DNA of 64,000 bases from Massilia oculi (GTDB taxonomy: Bacteria > Pseudomonadota > Gammaproteobacteria > Burkholderiales > Burkholderiaceae_D): assembly GCF_003143515.1 (NCBI RefSeq), contig NZ_CP029343.1, forward strand, positions 5,780,654 through 5,844,653, read 5' to 3'. The translations under genes were made by a program, and so were the position numbers. The notes below the pieces were generated by a model. That model was not told the origin of the DNA and made no database searches. It saw only the letters and a program-made list of their open reading frames with translations. Positions 37,095 through 46,548 of the stretch are shown here, in pieces; position 1 is the first letter of the stretch; the number at the start of each line of letters is the position of its first letter.

Positions 37095-37952
37095 ATGACG
37101 ATCGCCCACATCTCAGCAGGAGCAGTTGCACATCGTAACGACGACCATGTGGCCGTCTTCACCCATGCAGGCGCCACCGACATCCTGGTGATCGACGGCG
37201 GAACGTCGGTGGCGGACCACGATTACCTTGATCCCGTCCAGGGCGACGTCGCTTGGTTCGTCCACGCGTTTACCGAGGCACTGGAGCAGGAATTACGGCC
37301 GAGACGCAACCAGCAGGAATGCGTGCATGCCGCGGTCGACCGTGTCCGTGCCAGGTTCGACGACATGAAGAATCAAGCTGCGATGCCGTTGCACGCGTGG
37401 CCGATCGCGGCCATGACCTGGATGCGGATCAGCGAAAAGGATGGCGCGCAATGTGTGACGCTGTACGGCTTGGGCGATTGCAAGAGCCTGCTGCGCACGC
37501 AAACTGGCGCCTGCATCGACCTCGATCCGTTTGTGAATCCGCAAGACGCCGTGCTGCAGACCGAGATCGCGAAGCTGCGCGCTGAAGGTCTGAGCGATCC
37601 GGAACAACGGCGTGAACGCATGCTGCCGATGCTGCGTGCCCGGCGTGAGTTCCAGAATTCCCAGCCCGCGCTGGCGGTGTTGTGCCTGCATCCGAACGGC
37701 ATTTTCGACGCGCGCATCCGGAGCTTCGACCTGGAACCCGGAGCAAGCCTGCTCATCATGACTGACGGATTTTATCGGCTGGTCGATCCGTATGACCGCT
37801 ACACTGATCCTGGATTGGCGGATGCGTGTTGTCAGCGGGGATTACCAGCGATGCTGGATGAGCTGCGGACGTATGAGGCTGTGGTTGGCGGCACTGGAAC
37901 TCGCGCCGTGAAAGCCGCGGACGATGCGACGGCGGCGATCTGGAGTAATTGA
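37095..37952 (+). CDS. PP2C-like serine/threonine phosphatase domain protein
   Basis: A 285-residue soluble protein. The N-terminus HISAGAVAHRNDDHVAVFTHAG-x-DILVIDGGTSVAD resembles the first PP2C strands (normally GxRxxNEDxxxV ... DGxGG), with DGG keeping a metal Asp. The later part LLIMTDGFYRLVDPY matches the PP2C motif LLLxSDGxxD, and the end KAADDATAAIW matches the DDxT/S motif. The middle is diverged. I infer a metal-dependent phosphatase of the SpoIIE/PP2C superfamily with an unusual metal site. It is 45 bases upstream of an unknown gene on the same strand, and no kinase gene is near. Confidence 0.65.
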   Translation: MTIAHISAGAVAHRNDDHVAVFTHAGATDILVIDGGTSVADHDYLDPVQGDVAWFVHAFTEALEQELRPRRNQQECVHAAVDRVRARFDDMKNQAAMPLHAWPIAAMTWMRISEKDGAQCVTLYGLGDCKSLLRTQTGACIDLDPFVNPQDAVLQTEIAKLRAEGLSDPEQRRERMLPMLRARREFQNSQPALAVLCLHPNGIFDARIRSFDLEPGASLLIMTDGFYRLVDPYDRYTDPGLADACCQRGLPAMLDELRTYEAVVGGTGTRAVKAADDATAAIWSN

Positions 37953-37997
37953 TTCTCCTGGCCGATTGTCCGGCCGTTCTCGTGAAGGAAATTTGTA

Positions 37998-39101
37998 ATG
38001 ACGTTAATCGTAGCTGGCCGTCTGATCCAAAAACATGCCGATCTGTCGGAGCTTGCTCGGCTGAGCCTGATGTTCATCGATGGCGCGACCGAATGGATTA
38101 CCTGGGCCATTTCGAGCCCTATGTCGCGCTACGATCTGCCTGATGAAGTTGCGCTCGTGGCCGCCGTCCAGCAGGGGTTGCACGCCTCGCCACTAACACT
38201 GTTGCCGAGGCTCGGCATCTGGATCAGTCCGGTAAAGCTGATGTCGCTCGGGGCCGATCACCTGCGTACGCTGGGAAGAGCCGAGACCGACGACGCGAGC
38301 GACGTGGTGAAGGAAAAGTTGCAGAGTATGCTGGCCGAGCTCAACATCGTGCCAGCAGAGAAGCTGCGCGGCGTCACGACGTTCCTGCAAAAACTGGGCG
38401 TCGAATCAGCCCCCCTGTTTCTGGTGCGTGAATTCAATGACCTTCTGGCCCTGGTCGAGCTGGAGGGCCTGCGCTTTGGCCAACCTGGCCCACGTCAGGA
38501 GGCATTGTGCCGGGAGGCTGCTAGCTGGGCAGTGGAGCAGGCGCGCACGGTGCCTGAATTCTGCGACTACTACCAGGTGTATCTCGCGCACGCCAGCAAT
38601 ATGCTGGCGCTCGAGGCCTCCGCCGACACACGCAAGGCGCTGGCCGACCGCGTTCTCGAGAAGCTCCTGCCGCTGGCATTCGGCACGATCGACGGCCCTC
38701 AGCTACGAGATCGCCTTGCATCGCCGGGCGAAGTCGAGCGTGCGCTGCATGCGTGGCTTGCGCAGGGAAAGATGCTGGGTTTCGGGCGCCCGTCGCAAGT
38801 GGTGCTGCAATTCGTCACGCACGCAGGCTATACCGATGGAACGGGTGACGACGCGCGCATCCTGCTCGAACGCTACCTGGCACGGGCCCAGACCTTCCTC
38901 GCCAGCAGGAGCAGCTGGAAAAGCCATCTGGAGCAGGACGGCGCGACCACCATATTCACTCTCACCTCTGGCGTGGCCGGATCGTCAGCCGATGACTGTG
39001 TGGCGCAGCTCCAGGTCAGCCGTGACGGCGTACTGTCGCTGCGCCGGTTTGGCACGTACGTCAATGTCAATGGAGTGGGCACCTTGCGAGGCATGACGTA
39101 G
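37998..39101 (+). CDS. Unknown protein paired with the PP2C-like gene
   Basis: A 367-residue soluble protein that I do not recognise. It is largely helical up to about residue 280, with an acidic, Leu-rich core (KEKLQSMLAELNIVPAEKLRGVTTFLQKLGVE). It ends in a beta-rich stretch (TTIFTLTSGVAGS, LQVSRDGVLSLRRFGTYVNVNGVG). No signal peptide, membrane helix, cysteine motif or known catalytic signature is seen. Spacing (45 bases) and direction suggest one operon with the phosphatase, so it may be its substrate, effector or regulator. It is the last gene before the island starts. Confidence 0.6.
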   Translation: MTLIVAGRLIQKHADLSELARLSLMFIDGATEWITWAISSPMSRYDLPDEVALVAAVQQGLHASPLTLLPRLGIWISPVKLMSLGADHLRTLGRAETDDASDVVKEKLQSMLAELNIVPAEKLRGVTTFLQKLGVESAPLFLVREFNDLLALVELEGLRFGQPGPRQEALCREAASWAVEQARTVPEFCDYYQVYLAHASNMLALEASADTRKALADRVLEKLLPLAFGTIDGPQLRDRLASPGEVERALHAWLAQGKMLGFGRPSQVVLQFVTHAGYTDGTGDDARILLERYLARAQTFLASRSSWKSHLEQDGATTIFTLTSGVAGSSADDCVAQLQVSRDGVLSLRRFGTYVNVNGVGTLRGMT

Positions 39102-39551
39102 GCGTTCTATCGCACGAGTGACGCGGTGCGTTGCGCCTCATGGTCAGGAACGAATGTGTGCAAAATCTGGGAACACTATCTCGCACGCTGACAGTTCCTG
39201 GCCGATAGGCTACGGGCGACGCGGATGCTATTTGACATAATATAGATTATGCGAACAGACGGTAGTTTACGTGCTGTTGCGTGTTTTCGCTAGTGCAGAG
39301 CGCTCGTACCTAAAACTCCGTACTCGGGGCACCTTAATCTACCGACTCGGCGTCAAAGCCCCGTTTTCCCCGTCGAGTCTATATGTTTAGGTAAATCTTC
39401 ATGGCCTACTCATCACGTCAATAGCTTTAGGTACAACGGAAGTATTTATGGATACGGAATCGCGTCGGATGTTCAGTGATGACAGACGAGACAACTGGCT
39501 GCAGCTCGCGGATCGGCGTGTGGGACTCGGGCCGCTGGCGTCAGGCCTGGC
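39102..39551. other. Island boundary region with inverted repeats, no gene
   Basis: No convincing gene. It contains the palindrome CATAAT-ATAG-ATTATG at 39236-39251, which is also part of a TTGACA-like promoter region. The motif TTTAGGTA occurs at 39386 and 39426, and its inverse TACCTAAA at 39307. GTACCTAAA (39306-39314) and TTTAGGTAC (39426-39434) form a perfect 9-bp inverted pair 111 bases apart. Base composition drops compared with the left flank. Confidence 0.5.
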
Positions 39552-40625
39552 CTATTTGTCTGGCTTGCTTCGTGAGGGTCGCCGCTGACGACGCGCTGCC
39601 CGTGCCAAACCCAACTCCTCGCTGGCCGATTCCGATTTCGGCGCTGTTCGCTCAAGCCGTCCGCGAAGCTCAGTCACCCTGGCGCGCTCGGCGGCAAGCT
39701 GGCTACCCAGCTCCGCACTCTGGTGCGCGCTTTCCGCAGCCTGGCGGGCGGCTCGGTCGCGTTCGTCGGCCAGTAGTTCGGTCTTTGCTATATAGCCGCC
39801 GAGCTCTTGACTTTGCCTCGCAAGCTGGAACTGGGCCGTTTGAACCTGGCCCTGTATCCCTTCAATTCGGCAGGCGGACGCCTTGCGTTCTGCATCGAGC
39901 TGCTTCTGTAACCTAGACGTCGTCGTTCGCTCACGGTCCAGGTCAAGCAGTGTACGTTTTTCCAAGTCGGTGTAGCGTCTTTCGGCTTGGACAACGCGCC
40001 CCGTTATTTTGTCGATCTCGGTCACGTGTGCTGCGGACATTGAATCGATGAGGCCTTGCAGCCGTTCGATTTCTGCCAGCGATTCGACAAGCCGCTTCCC
40101 CGTCTCCCGCTCGACTGCTGCCCTCGCGCCTAGTTCTTCTCGCTGTTGCGCAACTGTCGCCTCAGCCGATGCAATCTGGGCGCGAGCGTTCTCGAACTGT
40201 GATAACAGTTGGGCGAATTGGTTTTCCAGTGTCGCCTTCTCGGCCAGTGCCGCTTCGCGCTCGACGACCACGCTCTGCTGCAAGGCTGCGATTGATTCGT
40301 CAGCCGCCTGGCGGGCCAACGACCAGATTTCCCCGACCAGTTGGCCGGCTGAATGCTTGACCTGGTCCGGCAAGTCCGCGTGCTGCAGGTCCACCCTGGC
40401 CCGTTCCCTGAGATCGCTCCAGAACCGCCTTAGTGCTTCGTTAGGCACAGACATGCTTCCCTTGCGGACGAACTGGTAGAGCGCATTCGTGGTCGGCGTT
40501 AGGCCGTATCTGAAAAACATGATGCTGCAGGCTTCCCGATACAGATCCGAGGTTCGCGGAAAGCGTTCACGAAGAGCGTCGATGTCGGCCTGCACGGCAA
40601 CCGCTATCTGGGAATTGTCGGGCAT
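39552..40625 (-). CDS. KfrA-like DNA-binding coiled-coil protein
   Basis: About 357 residues. Residues 1-125 (IDALRERFPRTSDLYREACSIMFFRYGLTPTTNALYQFVRKGS onward) match the KfrA N-terminal DNA-binding domain: a helix-turn-helix next to a basic linker. The rest to about 330 is one long coiled coil rich in Glu, Gln, Ala and Arg, with a basic tail. KfrA proteins on plasmids bind their own promoter and aid stable inheritance; chromosomal copies often sit in integrated elements. ATG 40625 is chosen because GGAGG lies 6 bases upstream; an ATG four codons earlier overlaps it. It marks the start of the acquired region. Confidence 0.75.
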   Translation of the reverse strand: MPDNSQIAVAVQADIDALRERFPRTSDLYREACSIMFFRYGLTPTTNALYQFVRKGSMSVPNEALRRFWSDLRERARVDLQHADLPDQVKHSAGQLVGEIWSLARQAADESIAALQQSVVVEREAALAEKATLENQFAQLLSQFENARAQIASAEATVAQQREELGARAAVERETGKRLVESLAEIERLQGLIDSMSAAHVTEIDKITGRVVQAERRYTDLEKRTLLDLDRERTTTSRLQKQLDAERKASACRIEGIQGQVQTAQFQLARQSQELGGYIAKTELLADERDRAARQAAESAHQSAELGSQLAAERARVTELRGRLERTAPKSESASEELGLARAARRQRRPSRSKPDK

Positions 40626-40765
40626 GAAGGCCTCCATAGGTGTCGAGTAATACTACGTAAACCATATCTATTCTGTCGCCCTCTTCCGTAATTCTGACAT
40701 TATTACCATTATGTCGAGTACTCTCGTCGTGGCCGCGGCACTCGTTAGCCCGCCCCAGAATTTCG

Positions 40766-41563
40766 TTGGGCAAAATCGACGACATCGATCATTTCGCCTT
40801 CGACCTCAATACCCGAACCGTCATAGTGCTCCACCATGGGAGCGCAGATGTCCTTCTCGACGTTCTTCAACCTTTGCGACTGGGCGTGGAGCTTCGCAGC
40901 TCACGTCCGGCTGAGCCACGCTCTACCGTACAACGCACGATCAGCACGCTCGCAATACCGAAAATGGACTGCCCGTCTGAGGAAAACATGATCCGCATGG
41001 CGGTAGCAGATGTCGACGGCATTCATTCGCTCAACTTCGATCTCTCGGCAAGGCAGCTCCACGTAGCACACTCGGGAAACATCGATCCTATATTGTCGAA
41101 GCTGACACGCTTAGACTTGGGCGCCCACCTGCTTGGTTCCCGACCAGACATGTCCCAATCGACTAGAGGCTCCGATAAAGCGGGAGACGCGTCAGAGGCG
41201 AAAACGTTACTGCTGCTGCCTATAAATGCTGTAATGTTCGTGGTCGAACTCGGATGGGGGTTAATTGCAGAATCCGCAGGATTAGTAGCCGATTCGCTCG
41301 ACATGTTCGCCGACGCAGCCGTCTATGGCTTAGCGTTATACGCGGTTGGGCGCGCGGCTGCGCTAAAAACTCATTCGGCCCATGTGGCTGGGTGGCTTCA
41401 GCTTGTCCTCGCACTAGGTGCGCTGAGTGAAATGGGTCGACGCGTCTCCTTTCGCAGCGATCCCGAATCTGCTTTGATGATGAGCGTTGGAGCAGTAGCT
41501 CTCATTACGAACGCTGCCTGTCTAATTTTGATCACCAAGAAACGTAATCGGGGGGGGGGGTAA
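40766..41563 (+). pseudogene. HMA-CDF cation transporter, truncated at both ends
   Basis: The protein (265 residues as read from TTG 40766) begins in the middle of a heavy-metal-associated domain (GKIDDIDHFAFDLNTRTVIVLHHG). It then has a complete second one with MDCPSEENMIRMA, followed by four helices of the cation diffusion facilitator type (VVELGWGLIAESAGLVADSLDMFADAAVYGLALYAVG). At KKRNRGGG it runs into an 11-G run and the end of an IS3-family remnant. Relatives continue for about 70 more residues. The first HMA lacks its CxxE part. It is therefore a relic. Metal (Cd, Zn or Co) efflux would have been the role. Confidence 0.7.
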
Positions 41564-42430
41564 TCCCCCCATTTTTAGAGCACGCTAAAAGTAGACGTTA
41601 AGCGGCAAGTGCAAGTTTTTGTTCGGGCGTGATACCGCCGAGGGCCACGTTCGGCCGGTCATGATTGTAGGTCCACAACCAACGTGTGGAAAATTCCTGG
41701 ATTTCGTCGAGCGTCTCGACAGGTGATGCGCCAACCGATCGTACCGAACTGTCCTGTTATAACGCTCCGCATAAGCATTTTGCTGGGGCTGGCCGGGTTG
41801 GATGAAATCGATGCGGATTCCTCGTCTGGCAGCCCAAGCCATGGTCACGGCGATAAAGTATTCCGGACCGTTGTCACAGCGGATTGCATTCGGTCGCCGC
41901 GCCATTCGATAATCCGATCCAGTGACCTGATGACACGTTCAGATGGCAGCGAGAAGTCGACCTCGATTCCCAAGCCTTTCCGATTGAAGCCATCCATCAC
42001 GTTGGACAGGCGGATGCGGCGCCCGTCGGAGAGCTGATCATGCATGAAGTCCATCGACCAGCTTCGGTTGATGGCGACCTGCACTGCCAAAGGCAGAGGT
42101 TTCTCGCGCACGAGACGATGGCGTGGCTTGATCCGCAAGTTCAGTTCAAGCTCGCGATAAATCCTGTAAACTCGTTTATGGTCCATTTAAAGCCATTTAC
42201 GTTACGCGGATACAAGAAGCACAGCCCGAAGCCCCAATTGCGCTGGTTGTTCGTCAGCCATATCAACCAGTCGGCAATGAAGTCGTTTTCTGCATCCAGC
42301 TTGGCCTTGTACCTGTGGTACGCCTGACCGATGCCGAATGCTTGGCCAACTCGACCGTGGCTACCGCTCCGTTACGGCCCGCTGCGCCAGCTCCCGCCGC
42401 TGAGATAGCACTCCCACTTTTTTGCACAGG
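41559..42430 (-). mobile_element. IS3-family insertion sequence remnant, transposase with several frameshifts
   Basis: On the minus strand the pieces join to an IS3-family OrfB: RRELAQRAV near 42400, [38 protein letters not shown], then [36 protein letters not shown], the DDE residues (Asp in SMDFM, Asp in RCDNGPEY, Glu in QQNAYAERYNRTVRY) and an ending RPNVALGGITPEQKLALAA at 41600. Frame changes are needed near 42375, 42182, 41904 and 41720. The right end near 41559 reads as a GGTAATCCCCCC-type terminus. OrfA and the left end are missing, so it cannot move by itself. Confidence 0.75.
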
Positions 42431-42608
42431 CCTGAGCGACAATTGGAACCGCATCGTCAGCGATGCTTCCTTTCGCATCAGCACGAAAGGGAGTAGCCAA
42501 TCGGTTGTACTTGCCGCGCGGGCGTCAAATTATAAGCAGTACAGGTCATCGACTACTGGACGGCGCGGTCCGTAGCTTGAGCTATCTTCTACGCCAGCAT
42601 GTACCACC
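42431..42608. other. Short debris between the IS3 remnant and the Csp remnant
   Basis: I see no gene in this stretch. It contains no recognisable left end of the IS3-family element. Confidence 0.3.
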
Positions 42609-42911
42609 TTAGATATGGCGCTCACGGGCATGTTTGTCAAATGCAACTGCACAAGCTTCACATGCCGCTTTACATGCGGCGCAATGAGCATGTTTGTCGG
42701 CATGTGTTGCACACGCCGCCACACATGCCCTGCAAATGTGTGCACAGAGGGTACAGAAGTCACCGTGATGCTCGGACCCACGAGCCAAAGCATTCATGGT
42801 TGCGCTACAAATATCGGCGCAATCGAGATTGATTCATGCGCAATTGGCTTCACCATCTTCGCGAATGTCAGCCGCAGCACACGCCTGAGCTGCATGGATG
42901 GCTTCTTTACA
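42609..42911 (-). pseudogene. Csp-type four-helix copper-storage protein, 5' end removed by IS481
   Basis: Reading from the IS481 edge: KEAIHAAQACAAADIREDGEANCA, an in-frame TGA (42834-42836), then INLDCADICSATMNALARG and GDFCTLCAHICRACVAACATHADKHAHCAACKAACEACA to a stop at 42609. The block INLDCADIC matches the conserved CIALDxDCAQxC block of Csp proteins, and the cysteine rhythm is preserved. The first helix and start codon are absent; the coding frame begins exactly where the IS481 inverted repeat ends. The shorter ORF from ATG 42794 is probably not a functional product. Confidence 0.7.
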
Positions 42912-43989
42912 TGTCTAGACTCGTGGGATCATGTACCCATCCGTAGCTGGCCACTCTTCAAGGCCAGACACGTTTTGCGTACACTGCACCTACCTGACTT
43001 TTCACCGATATTCCGATGACACAAGCGCTACACAGCCAAGCCCGTACTACACACCTGATCCGGGAAGAGATCAAGAATTCCACGTTGCCCCAGGCAGAGT
43101 TGGCCAGGATCTACAACGTCACTCGTCAGACCATCCGGAAATGGCAGGATCGTGACAGCCCGGCCGACGGCTCACTGCCCTAAGACGCTCAACACGACGC
43201 TCACGCCCGAGCAAGAGTTGATCGTGGTGGAGCTGCGCATAACATTGCTGCTGCCTACTGACGACCTGCTGTCAGTCACACGCGAGTTCATCAATCCAGC
43301 CGTCTCTCGCGCTGGCCTGGGACGCTGCCTTCGCCGCCATGGTGTGTCTGACTTGCGCGATTTGGTCAAGCAGGACGATGGCGTGCCGGCGACGAAGAAA
43401 ACCTTCAAGGACTACGAGCCCGGCTTCATCCACATCGATATCAAGTACCTGCCGCAGATGCCGGACGAATCCTCCCGGCGTTACCTGTTCGTGGCCATCG
43501 ACCGCGCCACGCGCTGGGTCTTCATCAACATCTACGCCGACCAGAGCGAGAACAGTAGTGCCGATTTTCTGGCCAAGGCGCGTGCTGCCTGCCCCGTCAA
43601 GATCGTTAAACTACTCACCGATAACGGCAGCCAGTTCACCGAGCGATTTACTGCCAAAGGCAAGAACAGGGAGCCGAGTGGGCGCCACTTATTCGACCGT
43701 CTGTGCAAACAATTCGATATCGAGCATCGCCTGATTCCACCGCGCCATCCACAGACTAATGGCATGGTCGAGCGCTTCAATGGGCGTATCAGCGACATCG
43801 TCAATCAGACACGGTTCGGATCGGCAGCAGAGCTCGAATCGACGCTGCGCAATTACGTCAAGATCTACAACCACAACATTCCGCAGCGCGCCTTGAAGCA
43901 TCAGACGCCCATTCAGGCGCTCAAACAATGGCATGCAGCGCGCCCTGAATTATTCACTAAGCGCGTATATAACCAAGCGGGTCTTGACA
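42912..43989 (+). mobile_element. IS481-family insertion sequence
   Basis: The element is bounded by TGTCTAGACTCG (42912-42923) and CGGGTCTTGACA (43978-43989), imperfect 12-bp inverted repeats (10 of 12 match). It carries one transposase with an internal frameshift. I find no clear target duplication: the left flank ends TTTACA and the right flank starts ATTAGG. It lies between the Csp remnant and eptA and has cut the Csp gene. Confidence 0.7.
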
Positions 43990-43994
43990 ATTAG
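43016..43994 (+). pseudogene. IS481-family transposase, frameshifted
   Basis: The N-terminal part from ATG 43016 has a helix-turn-helix (ELARIYNVTRQTIRKWQDRD). After a change of frame near 43172 the protein continues PKTLNTTLTPEQELIVVELR. The DDE catalytic domain has Asp in GFIHIDIKYLPQM, Asp in VKLLTDNGSQFTERF and Glu in HPQTNGMVERFNGRI, and ends LFTKRVYNQAG. One frameshift splits an otherwise complete protein of about 325 residues. The stop lies just beyond the right inverted repeat. Confidence 0.8.
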
Positions 43995-43998
43995 GCAA

Positions 43999-45645
43999 TC
44001 ATTGATTGATTTTACGAACACAGGGATTGAAGATATCTAGCGCCGGATTAATGGTGGCACTATTGATGTCTAACATGCCTAACACAGAATGAAAAAAATT
44101 GTCGTGAGTGAATTCCTGCTGACGACGCGCGTTGAGACATTGCTGATCTATGCGAAAGCGGCTGCTGAAGGCGGAAGACATCCACATCACCATTGGCACA
44201 TGAGTTTGCTCACGCGGTGCGATCAGATAAGGTGCGCCATGCAAGTACATATTTCGTTCACCTAAAGATTCTCCGTGATCGGACACGTATAGCATGGCAG
44301 TATCTGCAACGCCAACGTTAGCCGCCGCTTCAAGTTGAGCGATCGTTCGGCTGAGGATGTAGTCTGTGTATAGAATGGTATTGTCATAGGCAGCTACGAT
44401 CTCTTCTCGAGTGCATTGCTGGAAATCGGTCGTCGTGCAGGCAGGACCAAATTTCGCGAAACGCTCAGGATACCGCAGCGAATAAGCCGGTCCGTGACTA
44501 CCTTTCTGATGCAGGACCAGCACCGTGTCGTTAGTGGTCTTACCAATAATGTCAGGGAAGTCTACGAGCAGGCGCTCATCGTAACACTCATCTGTTGAAC
44601 AATGTACCGCTCCCGGTTCTGGAATTGACAGATCCTGATACTCAACCCTGTCACATACGCCTTTGCATCCTGAATTATTACTGCGCCATATGACTCTCAA
44701 CCCAGCATGCGACAAGACATCCAGCAGTCCTTCTTGCCCGCGGGCCTTTAGCGCGTCATAATTGGTGCGCCCCATCGTGGAAAATAAACATGGCAGGGAG
44801 ACGGCGGTCGCCGTGCCGCAGGATTGGACATTAGTAAAATTAATCAGTCCTTTCTGGCGCGACAGTAGCGGATTAGTGTCATTAGCGTAACCATTCAACG
44901 AGAAGCTTGAGGCCCGGGCGGTTTCTCCCACTACGATCACTAAAATTACTGGCTTTCGCCCTTCGATCCACGTTCGCCCTTTAATTGCATCCCGTCCGAG
45001 CGCCTTCACTACGGTGGGCGTGCGCAACCGAATGCTAGCATAGGCTTGAGTCGCCTGAATGAGGTTCATTGGAGTCAGCCTATACCGCAGTTCATGGTAT
45101 TGGCGGAAAGTAGGGGCCAAGGTCTTGAACGTTAATACTAACAATATGATGGCGACGCAGATCACACCAGTAAATAAGATGGCACGCTTCGTCATCCCAC
45201 CAATGCCGCGAGGATAAATAATCTTTGTGCCGGCTAGGCAAATTGAAGGAATAATACCTAGAAATGTAACGTAGACGAACATCTTCCAATTTAACAACTC
45301 TGCTGCCTCATTGAAATCGGTCTCAAATACATTCTGGATCATTGTTTTATCTATAGCAATACCATATTGGTGTATAAAATAATTAATGCCAGAAGAAATA
45401 ACGATGGCCGTGATAACAACCGGCTTGAAAATCTGACTAAAACTAAATAAAGTTAGAATTCCTATAAAAAATAGCGCCAGAATAGCGAGCATTCCCAGTA
45501 GTAGCGGAACGCGAGCAAAATCGATGCCATCGATGTATTCGATATAACCTACCCAAAACCCCGAGTTCGAAAATATCGACAAATACAAAGCAACGATTAC
45601 AATTGCCGAAAAAACACTAAGACGCTTCTGGAAGATCTTCGTCAT
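43999..45645 (-). CDS. eptA: Lipid A phosphoethanolamine transferase (EptA/MCR family)
   Basis: A 548-residue inner-membrane enzyme with five N-terminal helices and a periplasmic sulfatase-like domain. The catalytic Thr is in VVGETARASSFSLNGY (Thr 242). Zinc ligands include Glu 241 of this motif and the Asp-His in MLYVSDHGESLGE; a further His lies in HQKGSHGPAY. Cys pairs expected to form disulfides are in NVQSCGTATAVSLPC, SGCKGVCDRVEY and CSTDECYDE. The enzyme moves phosphoethanolamine from phosphatidylethanolamine to lipid A phosphates, lowering negative charge and giving polymyxin tolerance. The gene is clearly more AT-rich than the chromosome part, next to IS481, and followed upstream in the same direction by dgkA. 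Confidence 0.9.
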   Translation of the reverse strand: MTKIFQKRLSVFSAIVIVALYLSIFSNSGFWVGYIEYIDGIDFARVPLLLGMLAILALFFIGILTLFSFSQIFKPVVITAIVISSGINYFIHQYGIAIDKTMIQNVFETDFNEAAELLNWKMFVYVTFLGIIPSICLAGTKIIYPRGIGGMTKRAILFTGVICVAIILLVLTFKTLAPTFRQYHELRYRLTPMNLIQATQAYASIRLRTPTVVKALGRDAIKGRTWIEGRKPVILVIVVGETARASSFSLNGYANDTNPLLSRQKGLINFTNVQSCGTATAVSLPCLFSTMGRTNYDALKARGQEGLLDVLSHAGLRVIWRSNNSGCKGVCDRVEYQDLSIPEPGAVHCSTDECYDERLLVDFPDIIGKTTNDTVLVLHQKGSHGPAYSLRYPERFAKFGPACTTTDFQQCTREEIVAAYDNTILYTDYILSRTIAQLEAAANVGVADTAMLYVSDHGESLGERNMYLHGAPYLIAPREQTHVPMVMWMSSAFSSRFRIDQQCLNARRQQEFTHDNFFHSVLGMLDINSATINPALDIFNPCVRKINQ

Positions 45646-45802
45646 TTGATTACCCTTAATGAATCATTGCCTACGAGGCAAAATAATTCACACAGAGTAA
45701 ATTTTTAACCGTATCACCAAAGTTAGAATAATGTTAAATTTCCGATAAATTGAGAATAAAAAATGATGAAGGCATCAAATATTTCATTCTTGTTAGGCGT
45801 TT

Positions 45803-46231
45803 TCACACTAAGTTGTAACCGCATAACAATAATTTTGATAGCAAGAGTGGAGCAAACAAGATCGCCCAAGTCAGTGCAGCTAGCAATATCGTAATGAACA
45901 CGGCTGCGCTGCCAAGATCCTTCGCTCGCCCTGATAGAATATGATAGTCGAGCGATACTCTGTCGACCACAGCCTCTACAGCAGAGTTGAGCAACTCCAC
46001 TATCAGAACAAGCAGCAAGACACTTGTCAGCGCAAATTTTTCGATTGTTGAAACTGGCGCACATATAGCGATCACTATTCCCGGGCAAACTATCAACATC
46101 TCCTGACGGAAAGCATGCTCATTTCGCCACGCGGAGCGAAGTCCTTTTATTGAGTAGCCAAATGCAGCTGTCACCCGTTTAGCGCCACCGTCGCTTTTAT
46201 ATTGGCTTAAATAATTTTCGTCGAGTTTCAT
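45803..46231 (-). CDS. dgkA: Diacylglycerol kinase DgkA
   Basis: A 142-residue membrane protein with three helices. The active-site segment is IVELLNSAVEAVVDRVSLDYHILSGRAKDLGSAAVFI, the DgkA signature, preceded by an amphipathic N-terminus (AFGYSIKGLRSAWRNEHAFRQEM). It phosphorylates diacylglycerol to phosphatidic acid with ATP. Phosphoethanolamine transferase releases diacylglycerol, so dgkA next to eptA (157-base gap, same strand) makes metabolic sense: it recycles the by-product. AT-rich like eptA, so they probably travelled together. Confidence 0.92.
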   Translation of the reverse strand: MKLDENYLSQYKSDGGAKRVTAAFGYSIKGLRSAWRNEHAFRQEMLIVCPGIVIAICAPVSTIEKFALTSVLLLVLIVELLNSAVEAVVDRVSLDYHILSGRAKDLGSAAVFITILLAALTWAILFAPLLLSKLLLCGYNLV

Positions 46232-46548
46232 AAATATTTAGTTTAAATTTCTATCACTTTTTATTTACACGATTATATAACATTACAAGCTTACGATATC
46301 GCTACGAGTTCCTAATCCACTTAATCTCCAAATGCTCTCATAAAACCTGTAAATTCAGAGTTAAAACAAACGAAAGAAAACGTTAAAAATATGAAATTAG
46401 TACAAAACCCGTAGAGGGCGGACCGGTCGTCGCAGCACAACCAACATGGGGAAATCATTTGGCACCGGGATGTAATCCGATCAATTTTGTGGGCTGAAGA
46501 ATGCGCAAGTAGTCGACTATTTTGGAGAGTTTCTATGTTCCAGTATTT
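46232..46548. other. AT-rich gap upstream of dgkA
   Basis: It should hold the dgkA promoter (minus strand). I looked for a PmrA-type box (two CTTAA half-sites 5 bases apart) and did not find one. No gene is visible. Confidence 0.3.

Noticed and set aside
37095..39101. Complete kinase-phosphatase-von Willebrand triad
   Set aside because: No kinase or von Willebrand motif is found in the partner protein or beside it.
46232..46548. PmrA box controlling dgkA and eptA
   Set aside because: TTAA-like half-sites occur but not with the 5-base spacing of a PmrA site.
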